DNA from: Paractinoplanes rishiriensis
Lineage (GTDB): Bacteria > Actinomycetota > Actinomycetes > Mycobacteriales > Micromonosporaceae
Assembly: GCF_016862375.1 (NCBI RefSeq)
Contig: NZ_BOMV01000007.1
Coordinates: forward strand, 124,001-188,000
Length of the DNA stretch: 64,000 nt
Direction of reading: 5' to 3'
In this document: piece after piece, positions 54,694 to 63,611 of the stretch
Layout: the number at the start of each line of letters is the position of its first letter
Position numbering within the stretch: the stretch's first letter is position 1
The notes under the pieces: model-generated
Seen by the model: the letters and a program-made list of their open reading frames with translations, nothing else
Databases searched by the model: none
What the model was told of the DNA's origin: nothing
Position numbers and translations under genes: made by a program

Positions 54694-55056
54694 ATGTCGG
54701 CTACCGTCACGACCGTGCCGGACCAAAACCCACCAGCCAACGCCGCGGCCGACCACCACACCCACAACCCGGAGCTGCCGATCCTCCGGGAGGAGCCTGC
54801 GGTGTACTCGGCTGCTGGCACTGACATGGTCATGGAGCGTCTCGACGGGCCGACCATGACGCAGGCGATGCTCGCTGGGAGTGTGTCGATTGCCGAGGGC
54901 GCGGAGATTCTGGCTGGGTTGCTCCGGCGGCTGCACGCGGTGCCGGCTCGGGGCGGCCTGGGGTCGATCGTTCACCTTGATCTGCATCCGGAGAACGTCC
55001 TGATGACAAGGCGCGGGCCGGTGGTGATCGACTGGCCCGGTGCGCATGCTGGATGA
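54694..55056 (+). pseudogene. Truncated aminoglycoside-phosphotransferase-type protein
   Basis: The 120-residue frame covers only the hinge and the first half of the C-lobe of an APH-type kinase: YSAAGTDMVMERLDGPTM, LLRRLHAVP, then the catalytic HLDLHPENVL and the metal-binding Asp in GPVVIDWPGA. It stops right after that motif. The ATP-binding N-lobe is missing, as are about 90 residues that normally follow. It cannot fold as a complete kinase. The DNA downstream to dtd shows no continuation in another frame that I could follow. Confidence 0.7.
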
Positions 55057-55205
55057 CGCGGTGGAATATCGGGGGCGGCAGAGCATCTGTCGGCCGACGA
55101 GGTTGGTGCGCTGGGGGTGGCGGCTGCGCGGGCAATGCGACGGAATAACTGATTATTGGACAAGCAATACGAATACCGCGGCGATGAGAATGAGGAGTGA
55201 CGGAC

Positions 55206-55628
55206 GTGCGGGCGTTGGTGCAGACCGTCAGCCGGGCCAGTGTGACGGTGGATGACGAAGTGGTCGGCAAAATTGAGGACGGACTTCTCGTTCTGCTCGG
55301 TGTTACTCACGACGACACCCCGGCCAAGGCCGCCGAACTGGCGCGTAAGACGTACGAACTACGCATTCTGGACGGGGAGACGTCGGCCGCCGATACGGGA
55401 GCGCCGCTGCTGGTGATCAGCCAGTTCACGCTGTACGGCGACGCGCGCAAGGGACGGCGGCCGGGCTGGAGCGCGGCCGCACCCGCCGAGGTCGCCGAGC
55501 CGCTGGTAACCGCTTACGTGGAAGCGCTGCGGGGCCGGGGCGCGACGGTGGCGACCGGGCGGTTCCGGGCGCACATGCTGGTGGAAAGCGTGAACGTCGG
55601 GCCGCGCACGCTCATGCTCGAGCTGTAA
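55206..55628 (+). CDS. dtd: D-aminoacyl-tRNA deacylase
   Basis: 140 residues from the GTG at 55206, eight bases after GAGGAG; the start [13 protein letters not shown] matches the family, while the GTG at 55197 abuts the ribosome site. The SQFTLYGD active-site motif is intact. The second motif, normally NxGPVT, reads NVGPRT: the Gly-Pro is kept but Val is Arg. The enzyme removes D-amino acids (and Gly) mischarged on tRNA. The last 24 bases form the first unit of a tandem repeat that continues past the stop. Confidence 0.93.
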   Translation: MRALVQTVSRASVTVDDEVVGKIEDGLLVLLGVTHDDTPAKAAELARKTYELRILDGETSAADTGAPLLVISQFTLYGDARKGRRPGWSAAAPAEVAEPLVTAYVEALRGRGATVATGRFRAHMLVESVNVGPRTLMLEL

Positions 55629-55702
55629 CGAGGGGCAGCGCGCGCTCATGCTGGAGCTGCAAAACAGGGCAGCGCGCTCGTGCCCGAGCTGCAACAGGGC
55701 AG
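55605..55702 (+). repeat. Degenerate tandem repeat of about 30-34 bp starting inside the dtd 3' end
   Basis: Three units share the core GCTCATGCTGGAGCTGCAA and GGGCAGCGC. The first unit encodes the end of dtd and its stop (changed to GAGCTGTAA); the second and third lie beyond. The array runs directly into a terminator hairpin. Confidence 0.8.
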
Positions 55703-55729
55703 CGCACCTCCCGAAGGAAGTGCGCTGCC
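55698..55729. terminator. Intrinsic terminator between dtd and the convergent Spo0M gene
   Basis: GGCAGCGCAC / GTGCGCTGCC forms a perfect 10-bp stem with a 12-base loop, 12 bases from the Spo0M stop. The left arm is part of the repeat unit. Confidence 0.8.
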
Positions 55730-55741
55730 TGACGAAACCGA

Positions 55742-56530
55742 TCAGAAGAACAGACCGCGGCGCTGCGCGGACTGGCGCAGCCAGTTGTCGAGCTGGCCGG
55801 CCCAGTCGACCTGATCGACCGTCGCATAGTCGACATTGAAGCTGCCGAAGGAGTCGTGGCCCTCGGTGAACATGCCGCCGCGCTTGTCGAGCTCGAGCAC
55901 GACCTGGAGGCGGTGCGGCGTCGGGATGAACGTGAGTTCGAGCTGGTTGATGCCGCTCGCGTAGGCGGACGGCGGGTGGAACTCGATCTCCTGGTAGAAC
56001 GGCAGGCTCTGCTCCACCCCGTACACCCGGCCGCGTTCGACATCGGCCCGGCTGAAGCGGAAACCCAGCCTGAGCAGGGCGTCCAGGATGCGCTCCTGGG
56101 CCGGCAGCGGGTGCACCGCGACGGCGTCCAGGTCAGACTTGTCGACCGCTCGGGCCACTTCGAGCTCGGTGGTCAGGCCCATCGTCATGCCGTGCAGGTG
56201 CTGGCCGTAGACCTCGGTGATCGGGGTTTCCCACGGCACGTCGAAGCGGAACGGCACGTCGTATTTCGCACCAGGGTCGAGCCGGAACGAACCGGTCAGC
56301 CGCTGGCGGTGGAATTCCTGGTCGGTGTTGTACTCGCTGTCGCCGCTCTCCACCTCGACCCGGGTGATCAGACCGATGGCCAGGTATTCCACGTCCACGG
56401 CGTGGTCGCCGCCGACGACGTGGACCTGGCCCTCGAGGAACCCGCCGGGCCGGCAGTTGGGGTTGGCCAGGACCGTCTCGACTGACGGACCGCCGACACC
56501 GAGCGCCTGCAACATTTTCTTGAAGACCAT
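55742..56530 (-). CDS. Spo0M-family sporulation control protein
   Basis: 262 residues, arrestin-like. Family features: VFKKMLQALGVGGPSVETVL at the start, PGGFLEGQVHVVGG, VPFRFDVPWETPITEV and GRVYGVEQSLPFYQEIEF. Spo0M is a conserved cytoplasmic protein affecting sporulation and cell shape in Bacillus and is common in actinobacteria. GAGGAGG precedes the ATG at 56530. It is divergent from the second sigma gene, 248 bp apart. Confidence 0.9.
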   Translation of the reverse strand: MVFKKMLQALGVGGPSVETVLANPNCRPGGFLEGQVHVVGGDHAVDVEYLAIGLITRVEVESGDSEYNTDQEFHRQRLTGSFRLDPGAKYDVPFRFDVPWETPITEVYGQHLHGMTMGLTTELEVARAVDKSDLDAVAVHPLPAQERILDALLRLGFRFSRADVERGRVYGVEQSLPFYQEIEFHPPSAYASGINQLELTFIPTPHRLQVVLELDKRGGMFTEGHDSFGSFNVDYATVDQVDWAGQLDNWLRQSAQRRGLFF

Positions 56531-56778
56531 GAACCGAATCCTCCTCGTCGGCGTTTCGAGAACATTATCGGCGCACGACAACATCCCAGACCTGGCAATC
56601 CGGGCAATGTCGGCTTGGCGACGTCAGGGTTCTCCCTGATTCATGCCACCTGGACGCTTGCCTCACCTCCGCTTAACGCGTCCCGGGCCAAGCTATCGAT
56701 CACCGGCACGAATTGCGGCTGGGGAACGCTCGACGAGACGGTTTTTAGCGGGGAGGGGACTGAAAGGTGGTCCTGCAG

Positions 56779-57786
<1,008 letters not shown>

Positions 57787-57804
57787 CGCTGGCGGGAGCA
57801 GACA

Positions 57805-57835
57805 CCGCCCGGCGGAGATTCCTCCCGCCGGGCGG
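57805..57835. terminator. Intrinsic terminator downstream of sigB
   Basis: CCGCCCGGCGG / CCGCCGGGCGG forms a perfect 11-bp stem with a 9-base loop, 18 bases after the sigB stop. The remaining 130 bp before the convergent gene show nothing else clear. Confidence 0.8.
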
Positions 57836-57967
57836 CGCACACGGGGCCTTAAGGCGATATCTCCGATAAATCGGGCGCGCCCGCCGCGGAGCGCGAGGGT
57901 CAAGGACCCGGCGCGGCCACTGCGGGAGCAGGCGTAAGGGTGGGGCGCGGCCGCACTCTGCGATCTC

Positions 57968-60508
57968 CTACCCCAGACGGCGGGGGCCGGTGTCGCGCCG
58001 GGAGGCCGGTGGGCCGATCTCCGCTGACACGTGCAGCACCGAACAGCCGTCCGGGCGGGCTAGAACCGGGTTCAGTGACAGCGACCGCAACCTCGGCTGG
58101 TCGTCTGCCAACCGTCCCACCCGCAGCAACAGGTCGATCAACGCCTCGCGGTCCACCGGTGCTGATCCCCGGTAGCCGTGCAGGAGTGGTGCCGCCCTTG
58201 GCTCGTCGACCAGGGCCTCGGCCGCGCGATCGGTCAAGGGGGAGGCGCGCCAGGCCAGGTCGCCCAGTAGTTCGCTGGCGACGCCGCCCAGGCCGAAGCC
58301 GACCACGGGGCCGAACGCCGGGTCTTCGACCACCTCGACGACGCAGGCCACGCCGGGCGTCACCATGGTCTGCACCACCACGCCGGGGCCGAAGCTGCCG
58401 GACAGGGAACGGTACGCCGCTCGTACGTCATCCTCGTCGGCCAGCGCCAGCCGGACCGCGCCCAGGTCGATGCGGTGCCGGAGGGCACCGCGGGCCGACT
58501 TCAGTGCCACCGGGTAGCCCAGTGCCTCGGCCGCCGCCACCGCCGCGTCTGCCGAACCGGCCACCGTGGACGGCACCACGTTGATGCCGTACGCGGCCAG
58601 GAGCTCGGCGGGTGGGCCGTCGATGTCCGCCGCCAGGTGGTCCACGCCGGACAACGACGGCAGGACGCCGGGCGGGCGGCGCAGCCAGTCCGCGTAGGAC
58701 GCCACCCGGCCCAGCGCCCGCACCGCCTCCTCGACCGACGGGTACGCCGGCACGCCGGGCGGCAGGCTGCCCAGCAGGAACGTGGCCACCGTCGGCTTTT
58801 CTCCGGCCAGTGCCACGCTGCCCAGGGCCGACGCGAAGTCGGTGTCCTCGTCCGGCAACTGGCCGGGCAGGGGCGGCGCGAAGACCACCACCAGCGCGTC
58901 GGCGCCGTCGTCCGCGGCCGCCTCGGCCAGCGCGCCGGCGAACTCGTGGGCGCCGGCCTGGGGGCTGATGTCGCGCGGGTAGCCCGTTGCCACCGTCAGG
59001 CCGTTCGCCCGGGAGGCCGCCACCGCCAGCTGGGACAGGGCCGACGAGTTGCCCACCACGGCCACCCGGCGGCCGGCCGGCAGGGGCTGGTGGGCGAGCA
59101 GTACGCCCACGTCGAAGAGTTCCGGCACCGTGTCCACCCGGATCACGCCGGAGCGGGCGAACAGGGCCGTCACCGCGTGCGCGTCCGGTCCGGGCAGGTC
59201 ACCGGCCAGGCCGGGCGGGCGGGTCGCCGAGGCCACCGCCACCACCGGCTTGACCCGGGACATCCGGCGGGCCAGCCGGGCGAACTTGCGCGGGTTGCCG
59301 AACGTCTCCAGATAGAGCAGCACCGCGTCGGTTCCCGGGTCGTCCTGCCAGTACTGGAGCAGGTCGTTGCCGGAGATGTCGGCCCGGTTGCCGGCCGAGA
59401 CGAAGCTGGACAGGCCCAGGCCGCGCCGATCAGCCTCGGCCAGCAGGGCGACCCCCAGCGCACCGCTCTGGCTGAAGAAGCCGACGCGGCCGGCCGCGGG
59501 CAGCGCAGGCGCGAGCGTCGCGTTGAGACGTACGGCCGCATTGGTGTTGGCCACCCCCATGCTGTTGGGCCCCACCACGCGCAACCCGGCAGCATGCGCG
59601 CGTTCCACCAGTTGGCGCTGAGCCGCGGCGCCCTCGGCGCCGGTCTCCGCGAAGCCGGCCGACACCACCACGAGACCGCCCGCACCACTGGCCGCCGCGT
59701 CCGACACCGCCTCGTCGACGCTCTCCGGCGGCACCGCGATCAGCGCCAGGTCGACCGTCGCACCGGCGTCCACGGCCGACCGGAACGCCGGCAGGCCCGC
59801 GACCCGGTCGGCGGACGGGTGCACCGGCACGATCGTCCCGGTGAAACCGCCGTCGCGCAGATGACCCAGCATCGCGGCGCCGATGCCCTGGCCACTCGCG
59901 CTCGCCCCGTACACCGCCACCGCCCGCGGCGCCAGGAGCCGCGCGATCGACCTGGCCTCGGTGCGTTGCTCGCGGGATTCCTGCACCTCGCGGGACTTCT
60001 CGGTGGGCGCGATCGGAAAGCTCAGGTGCACCACGCCGTCCGCGTACTCGCGCTGCACCTGGTAGCCGAAGTCGCTGAAGACCCGCAGCATGCCGCCGTT
60101 CTCGGGCAGCACCTCGGCCACGAACCGGGTGATGCCGTTGGCGCGGGCCGCCTCGGCGAGGAATTCGAGCAGCACCGAGCCGATGCCCCGGCCCTGATGC
60201 GCGTCCTCGACCACGAACGCCACCTCGGCGTCCGGCGAGTCCGGCCCGAGCCGCTCGTACCGGCCCACCGCCGTGATCCGGGGGCCGTTCACGGTGACGA
60301 ACGCCTCGCGGTCGTGGTGGTCGACGTTGACGAAGCGTTCCAGGTCGCGCTCCGGGATGCGCGGGTACGGCGAGAAGTAGCGCAGGTAGCGGGTGCGGTC
60401 GCTCATCCGGGAGTGGAACTCCACGATGGCCGGTGCGTCGTCGGGGCTGATCTGTCGCAGGTGGATAGCGCTGCCGTCGGAGAGCAGCACGTCCGCGCTC
60501 TGGTCCAC
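57968..60508 (-). CDS. GNAT acetyltransferase fused to ADP-forming acyl-CoA synthetase-like domains (PatZ/PatA type)
   Basis: 846 residues. The N-terminal GNAT domain (about 8-170) has the acetyl-CoA loop QGRGIG at 105-110. Residues 190-630 form CoA-binding and ligase domains (YGASASGQGIGAAMLGHL, GPNSMGVANTN, FFSQSGALGVALL), and the C-terminus is an ATP-grasp-like domain (LAAYGINVVPS, YPVALKSA). Enzymes of this build acetylate lysines, classically inactivating acetyl-CoA synthetase. The GNAT domain is N-terminal here, the reverse of E. coli PatZ, as known in Streptomyces. GAGGGAG precedes the GTG start. It lies 11 bases after acuC. Confidence 0.88.
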   Translation of the reverse strand: MDQSADVLLSDGSAIHLRQISPDDAPAIVEFHSRMSDRTRYLRYFSPYPRIPERDLERFVNVDHHDREAFVTVNGPRITAVGRYERLGPDSPDAEVAFVVEDAHQGRGIGSVLLEFLAEAARANGITRFVAEVLPENGGMLRVFSDFGYQVQREYADGVVHLSFPIAPTEKSREVQESREQRTEARSIARLLAPRAVAVYGASASGQGIGAAMLGHLRDGGFTGTIVPVHPSADRVAGLPAFRSAVDAGATVDLALIAVPPESVDEAVSDAAASGAGGLVVVSAGFAETGAEGAAAQRQLVERAHAAGLRVVGPNSMGVANTNAAVRLNATLAPALPAAGRVGFFSQSGALGVALLAEADRRGLGLSSFVSAGNRADISGNDLLQYWQDDPGTDAVLLYLETFGNPRKFARLARRMSRVKPVVAVASATRPPGLAGDLPGPDAHAVTALFARSGVIRVDTVPELFDVGVLLAHQPLPAGRRVAVVGNSSALSQLAVAASRANGLTVATGYPRDISPQAGAHEFAGALAEAAADDGADALVVVFAPPLPGQLPDEDTDFASALGSVALAGEKPTVATFLLGSLPPGVPAYPSVEEAVRALGRVASYADWLRRPPGVLPSLSGVDHLAADIDGPPAELLAAYGINVVPSTVAGSADAAVAAAEALGYPVALKSARGALRHRIDLGAVRLALADEDDVRAAYRSLSGSFGPGVVVQTMVTPGVACVVEVVEDPAFGPVVGFGLGGVASELLGDLAWRASPLTDRAAEALVDEPRAAPLLHGYRGSAPVDREALIDLLLRVGRLADDQPRLRSLSLNPVLARPDGCSVLHVSAEIGPPASRRDTGPRRLG

Positions 60509-60519
60509 CGGGCACTCCC

Positions 60520-61704
60520 TCAGTCGCGGGGGTCTTGCGGGTCGAGGCCGTGCAGCGGGAAGACGGCCGTCCGGGCGGCCAGGATGGCCCGGTCCACCGC
60601 GTCCGGTGTGGTGCCCGGCTGCCACGGTTCGACCACCGGGTCGGTGCCGTCGGTCATCGTCTCCGGCACGACCCGCTGCGGGCAGCGTTCGGCGGCCAGC
60701 CTGCGCCACCCCGAGGGGGTACGCGTGGCGGGGTCGAGCGGTTCGCCGGTGGCCACCGCGAGCAGGTGGGTCCAGGCCCGCGGCACGACCTCGACCAGCG
60801 CGTATCCGCCGCCGCCGGTGGACACCCAGCGACCCCCGCACAGTTCGTCGGCCAGGTCGCGCAAAGCCAGGTACGCCGCGCGCTGGCCATCGACCGACAG
60901 GTTGAGGTCGGCCAGCGGGTCGAGGCGGTGCGTGTCGGCGCCGCACTGGCTGAAGATGATCTCGGGGGCGAACGCGCGGAGCACCGACGGGACGACCGCA
61001 TGGAACGCGCGCAGCCAGCCGGCGTCGTTGGTGCCGGGCGGCAGCGGCACGTTCACCGACATGCCCTCGGCACCCGGGCCGCCGGTCTCGTCGGCGAACC
61101 CGGTGCCCGGGAACAGCGCGAGCGGCGTCTCGTGCAGGCTGATCGTGAGCACCCGCGGGTCGTCGTAGAAGGCGTCCTGCACGCCGTCGCCGTGGTGCAC
61201 GTCGACGTCTACATAGGCCACCCGCCGGCAGCCCTGGTCGAGCAGCCGGGCGATCGCCACCGCGGGGTCGTTGTAGACACAGAAGCCGGCCGCCCGGGCG
61301 GACATCGCGTGGTGCAGGCCGCCCGCCACGTTGACGGCCCGGGTGGCAGTGCCGTGCCAGACCGCCTCGGCCGCCGCGATGGTGGCGCCGCAGATCCGCG
61401 CCGAGGCCTCGTGCATGCCGTCGAAGACCGGGTTGTCCGAGGTGTTCAGACCCCAGCCCTGAAAGAACGGGTCGAGCGGCGCGTGCCGGACCGCGTCCAG
61501 GTAGTTCGCGCGGTGGATCCGGGTGAGGTCGACGTCGTCCGCGGGCCGGGGTGTGATCATTTGCACCCCGGGGCGGTCCAGGACGCCCAGTTCGCGGGCC
61601 AGCGCCATGGTGAGCTCGACGCGGACCGGGTTGAGCGGGTGATCGCCCATGTCGTACGCGAGCAGCGCGCTGTCCCACACCACCGCGGTCGTCCGGTCTG
61701 CCAT
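60520..61704 (-). CDS. acuC: AcuC-type deacetylase (histone-deacetylase family)
   Basis: 394 residues. Class I/II deacetylase signatures: LHHAMSARAAGFCVYND, the zinc Asp/His in VDVDVHHGDGVQDAF, and QCGADTHRLDPLADL. A C-terminal tail of about 70 residues follows. AcuC removes acetyl groups from acetyl-CoA synthetase and related proteins. Immediately downstream is the matching acetyltransferase, giving an acetylation/deacetylation switch in one operon (known logic from acuABC; here inferred). Divergent from the DtxR-family gene. Confidence 0.92.
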   Translation of the reverse strand: MADRTTAVVWDSALLAYDMGDHPLNPVRVELTMALARELGVLDRPGVQMITPRPADDVDLTRIHRANYLDAVRHAPLDPFFQGWGLNTSDNPVFDGMHEASARICGATIAAAEAVWHGTATRAVNVAGGLHHAMSARAAGFCVYNDPAVAIARLLDQGCRRVAYVDVDVHHGDGVQDAFYDDPRVLTISLHETPLALFPGTGFADETGGPGAEGMSVNVPLPPGTNDAGWLRAFHAVVPSVLRAFAPEIIFSQCGADTHRLDPLADLNLSVDGQRAAYLALRDLADELCGGRWVSTGGGGYALVEVVPRAWTHLLAVATGEPLDPATRTPSGWRRLAAERCPQRVVPETMTDGTDPVVEPWQPGTTPDAVDRAILAARTAVFPLHGLDPQDPRD

Positions 61705-61752
61705 GGCCTCATGCTGCCACGCTGCGGCTTCGCGCGGCGCGGTCGGGTAAGG

Positions 61753-61769
61753 TCGTCTGACTACCAGAC
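61753..61769. promoter_or_regulatory. Inverted repeat between acuC and the DtxR-family gene
   Basis: CGTCTG-ACTAC-CAGACG has 6-bp arms and lies just upstream of the -35 of the DtxR-family promoter. It could be an operator for either divergent gene. It does not look like the longer iron-box palindrome of DtxR/IdeR. Confidence 0.4.
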
Positions 61770-61775
61770 GGGGCG

Positions 61776-61804
61776 GCTGTCAACCCCCGGTGACGGGGTA
61801 TTAT
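61776..61804 (+). promoter_or_regulatory. Promoter of the DtxR-family gene
   Basis: CTGTCA (61776-61781) and TATTAT (61799-61804) are separated by 17 bp, a good housekeeping-type promoter and the best in this window. The predicted start lies about 14 bases before the GTG codon, leaving room for GGGAGG. Confidence 0.7.
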
Positions 61805-61824
61805 CGCTGCTGGGAGGCCCCACC

Positions 61825-62523
61825 GTGAATGATCTCGTTGACACCACCGAGATGTACCTGCGCACCATCCTCGAACTGGAGGAGGAGGGCGTTCCGCCGC
61901 TGCGTGCCCGGATCGCCGAGCGCCTGCACCAGAGCGGTCCGACGGTCAGCCAGACGGTCGCCCGGATGGAACGCGACGGCCTGCTGACCGTGGAGAACGA
62001 CCGGCATCTGGTCCTCACCGAGGCCGGCCGGATCGCCGCCGTGGCGGTCATGCGCAAGCACCGCCTCGCCGAGCTGCTGCTGGTCAACGTCATCGGCATG
62101 CCCTACGAGGAGGCCCACCAGGAGGCCTGCCGCTGGGAGCACGTGATGAGCGACGCGGTCGAGCTGCGAGTCTACGAGCTGCTCAACCGTCCCACCCGTT
62201 CCCCGTACGGCAATCCGATCCCCGGCCTCGACAAGCTGGGCGCGGCCGAGGACGGCGAGCCGGCCGAGGCTTTCGGGGTGAGCAACCAGGGCGAGCGTAA
62301 CCTGGCCTTCCCCGGCCTGTCCGGCACGGTCGTGGTGCGCCGCATCTGCGAGAGCGTGCAGACCAACGCCGACGTGCTGCGCCAGTTGCACGCGGCCGGC
62401 ATCGACCCGGGCACGACCGTCACCGTGGCGCAGGAGCGCGACGCCGTGACGATCGACCGTTCCGGCGACAAGATCCGCCTGCCGCGCGAGGTGGCGTCCC
62501 GCGTCTTCGTGGCGGCCCACTAA
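61825..62523 (+). CDS. DtxR/IdeR-family metal-dependent transcription regulator
   Basis: 232 residues. The N-terminal winged helix (about 1-70) has TTEMYLRTILELEEEGVPPL and the recognition helix SGPTVSQTVARMERDGLL. The dimerisation domain carries metal ligands: His in MRKHRLAE, and CRWEHVMSD with Cys, Glu and His as in DtxR site 2 and site 1. An SH3-like C-terminal domain follows. It should repress iron or manganese uptake and storage genes when metal-bound. GGGAGG precedes the GTG start by seven bases. Confidence 0.92.
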   Translation: MNDLVDTTEMYLRTILELEEEGVPPLRARIAERLHQSGPTVSQTVARMERDGLLTVENDRHLVLTEAGRIAAVAVMRKHRLAELLLVNVIGMPYEEAHQEACRWEHVMSDAVELRVYELLNRPTRSPYGNPIPGLDKLGAAEDGEPAEAFGVSNQGERNLAFPGLSGTVVVRRICESVQTNADVLRQLHAAGIDPGTTVTVAQERDAVTIDRSGDKIRLPREVASRVFVAAH

Positions 62524-63071
62524 CCGGCGGTCGTGTCCATCGCCTTGGCGAGGGCGAGCAGCTTGTTGTTCATCGCGGTCACGTCGGCAGCCTTGGCGTT
62601 CTTGGCAAACGTGAACCGCAGCGTCTGCAACTGCTTGGCCTCGCTGAGCCAGCCGATCTCCACGGTCGGCCCGTGCTCGCCCTTCGCCGCGGAGTTCAGC
62701 CGGTAGCCGGCCTTGCCCAGCCCCTTGAGGGTGGTGGCCTTCCGGGGCTTGAGGTCGGAGTTGAACAGTTCCGCGTCGGCCGACGTGCTCTCCACCACGG
62801 AGAGTGTCAAGTCGGGCCAGTTGCCGGTGACCGTCTGTACGACGCAGGTGGAGGTGTCGTCGACCTGGTCGGAGGCGGCCACGCTGAACTTGACGCCGAT
62901 CTTCTCCTCGATGAAGGCGTAGTCCCAGAGGATGCAGGCGCCACCCGCCGAGGCCGCGGGCTGTTGGACCAGGTCAACCGGCGGTGTCGCGGCGGTCTCG
63001 GCGTCCCGGTCGTCGCAGCCGGTCAGCGCGAGGAGCACGGCGGCGCCGAGCACGACCCAACGCGAACGCAC
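62520..63071 (-). CDS. Lipoprotein of unknown function (DUF3558-like)
   Basis: 183 residues from the GTG at 63071 with GGAGG just upstream. A lipoprotein signal peptide ends in LLALTGC, so the Cys at about 19 is lipidated. The mature part contains two further cysteines (ACILWDY and STCVVQT), probably a disulfide, and pairs of sheets and helices resembling DUF3558. It overlaps the DtxR-family gene by 4 bases at the convergent ends and is divergent from the HTH regulator, facing a perfect palindrome. Confidence 0.8.
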   Translation of the reverse strand: MRSRWVVLGAAVLLALTGCDDRDAETAATPPVDLVQQPAASAGGACILWDYAFIEEKIGVKFSVAASDQVDDTSTCVVQTVTGNWPDLTLSVVESTSADAELFNSDLKPRKATTLKGLGKAGYRLNSAAKGEHGPTVEIGWLSEAKQLQTLRFTFAKNAKAADVTAMNNKLLALAKAMDTTAG

Positions 63072-63126
63072 GAGTAATCCTCCCGACGGTGTCCGGGGCA
63101 CACCGTACTGTGCGCGACCAGCCGAC

Positions 63127-63153
63127 GCTACTTGACACTCACTGTCAAGTAGC
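63127..63153. promoter_or_regulatory. Perfect palindromic operator candidate
   Basis: GCTACTTGACA-CTCAC-TGTCAAGTAGC has 11-bp perfect arms and a 5-bp spacer. It embeds a TTGACA -35-like hexamer, and TAGCGT at 63150 could be a -10 for a near-leaderless start at 63168. The site lies between the divergent lipoprotein and HTH genes, 14 bases before the HTH start, as expected for an autoregulated operator. Confidence 0.7.
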
Positions 63154-63167
63154 GTGAGGATGGCCCG

Positions 63168-63611
63168 GTGACCCTGGTGGAGCAGATCGTCCGGCTGCTC
63201 GACGTCCGCCTGCTGGACCCGCTCGAGGTGCTGCTGGAGGGCGACGAGACGGTCGACGCGGTTCGGGTCCTGCTCCGCACCCGGGCCAAGCGCTGGGCCG
63301 ACACCCTGCTCAACGGCGACGACCCGGCCGCCACGATGACCGCGGCGAGGCTGATCGCCAACCTGTATCCGGGCGACCGCGCCTTCGACCCGCCGGCCGA
63401 CTGGTGGGCCACCCCGCTCGGCCAGGCGGTGGCCGTCCGGGCCGGGCACCCGTGGGCCGAGTCGGTCTCCTATGCCACCGCCGGCGCCATGCTCGGCATC
63501 ACCCGCCAGGGCGTCCACGACCTGGTGCGCCGCGGCCGCCTGCCGCGCCACCCCGACGGCGGCGTGCCGTCCGCGGCGATCCGCGACCGCCTCCGAGGAG
63601 AAACTCCATGA
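63168..63611 (+). CDS. Small DNA-binding protein with excisionase/MerR-like HTH
   Basis: 147 residues. The first 90 are helical with no family I recognise; residues about 100-145 read as a winged HTH of excisionase type (YATAGAMLGITRQGVHDLVRRGRLP). The GTG at 63168 follows a perfect palindrome, which it may bind. It overlaps the hydrolase gene by 4 bases (ATGA), so the two are co-translated. Confidence 0.75.
   Translation: MTLVEQIVRLLDVRLLDPLEVLLEGDETVDAVRVLLRTRAKRWADTLLNGDDPAATMTAARLIANLYPGDRAFDPPADWWATPLGQAVAVRAGHPWAESVSYATAGAMLGITRQGVHDLVRRGRLPRHPDGGVPSAAIRDRLRGETP

Noticed and set aside
55057..55205. Frameshifted continuation of the phosphotransferase
   Set aside because: No frame here reads as the missing C-lobe helices.
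56723..56743. GGAAC...GTT upstream of sigB as a stress-sigma (SigE/SigH-like) promoter
   Set aside because: The spacer is 13 bp where about 16-18 is needed.
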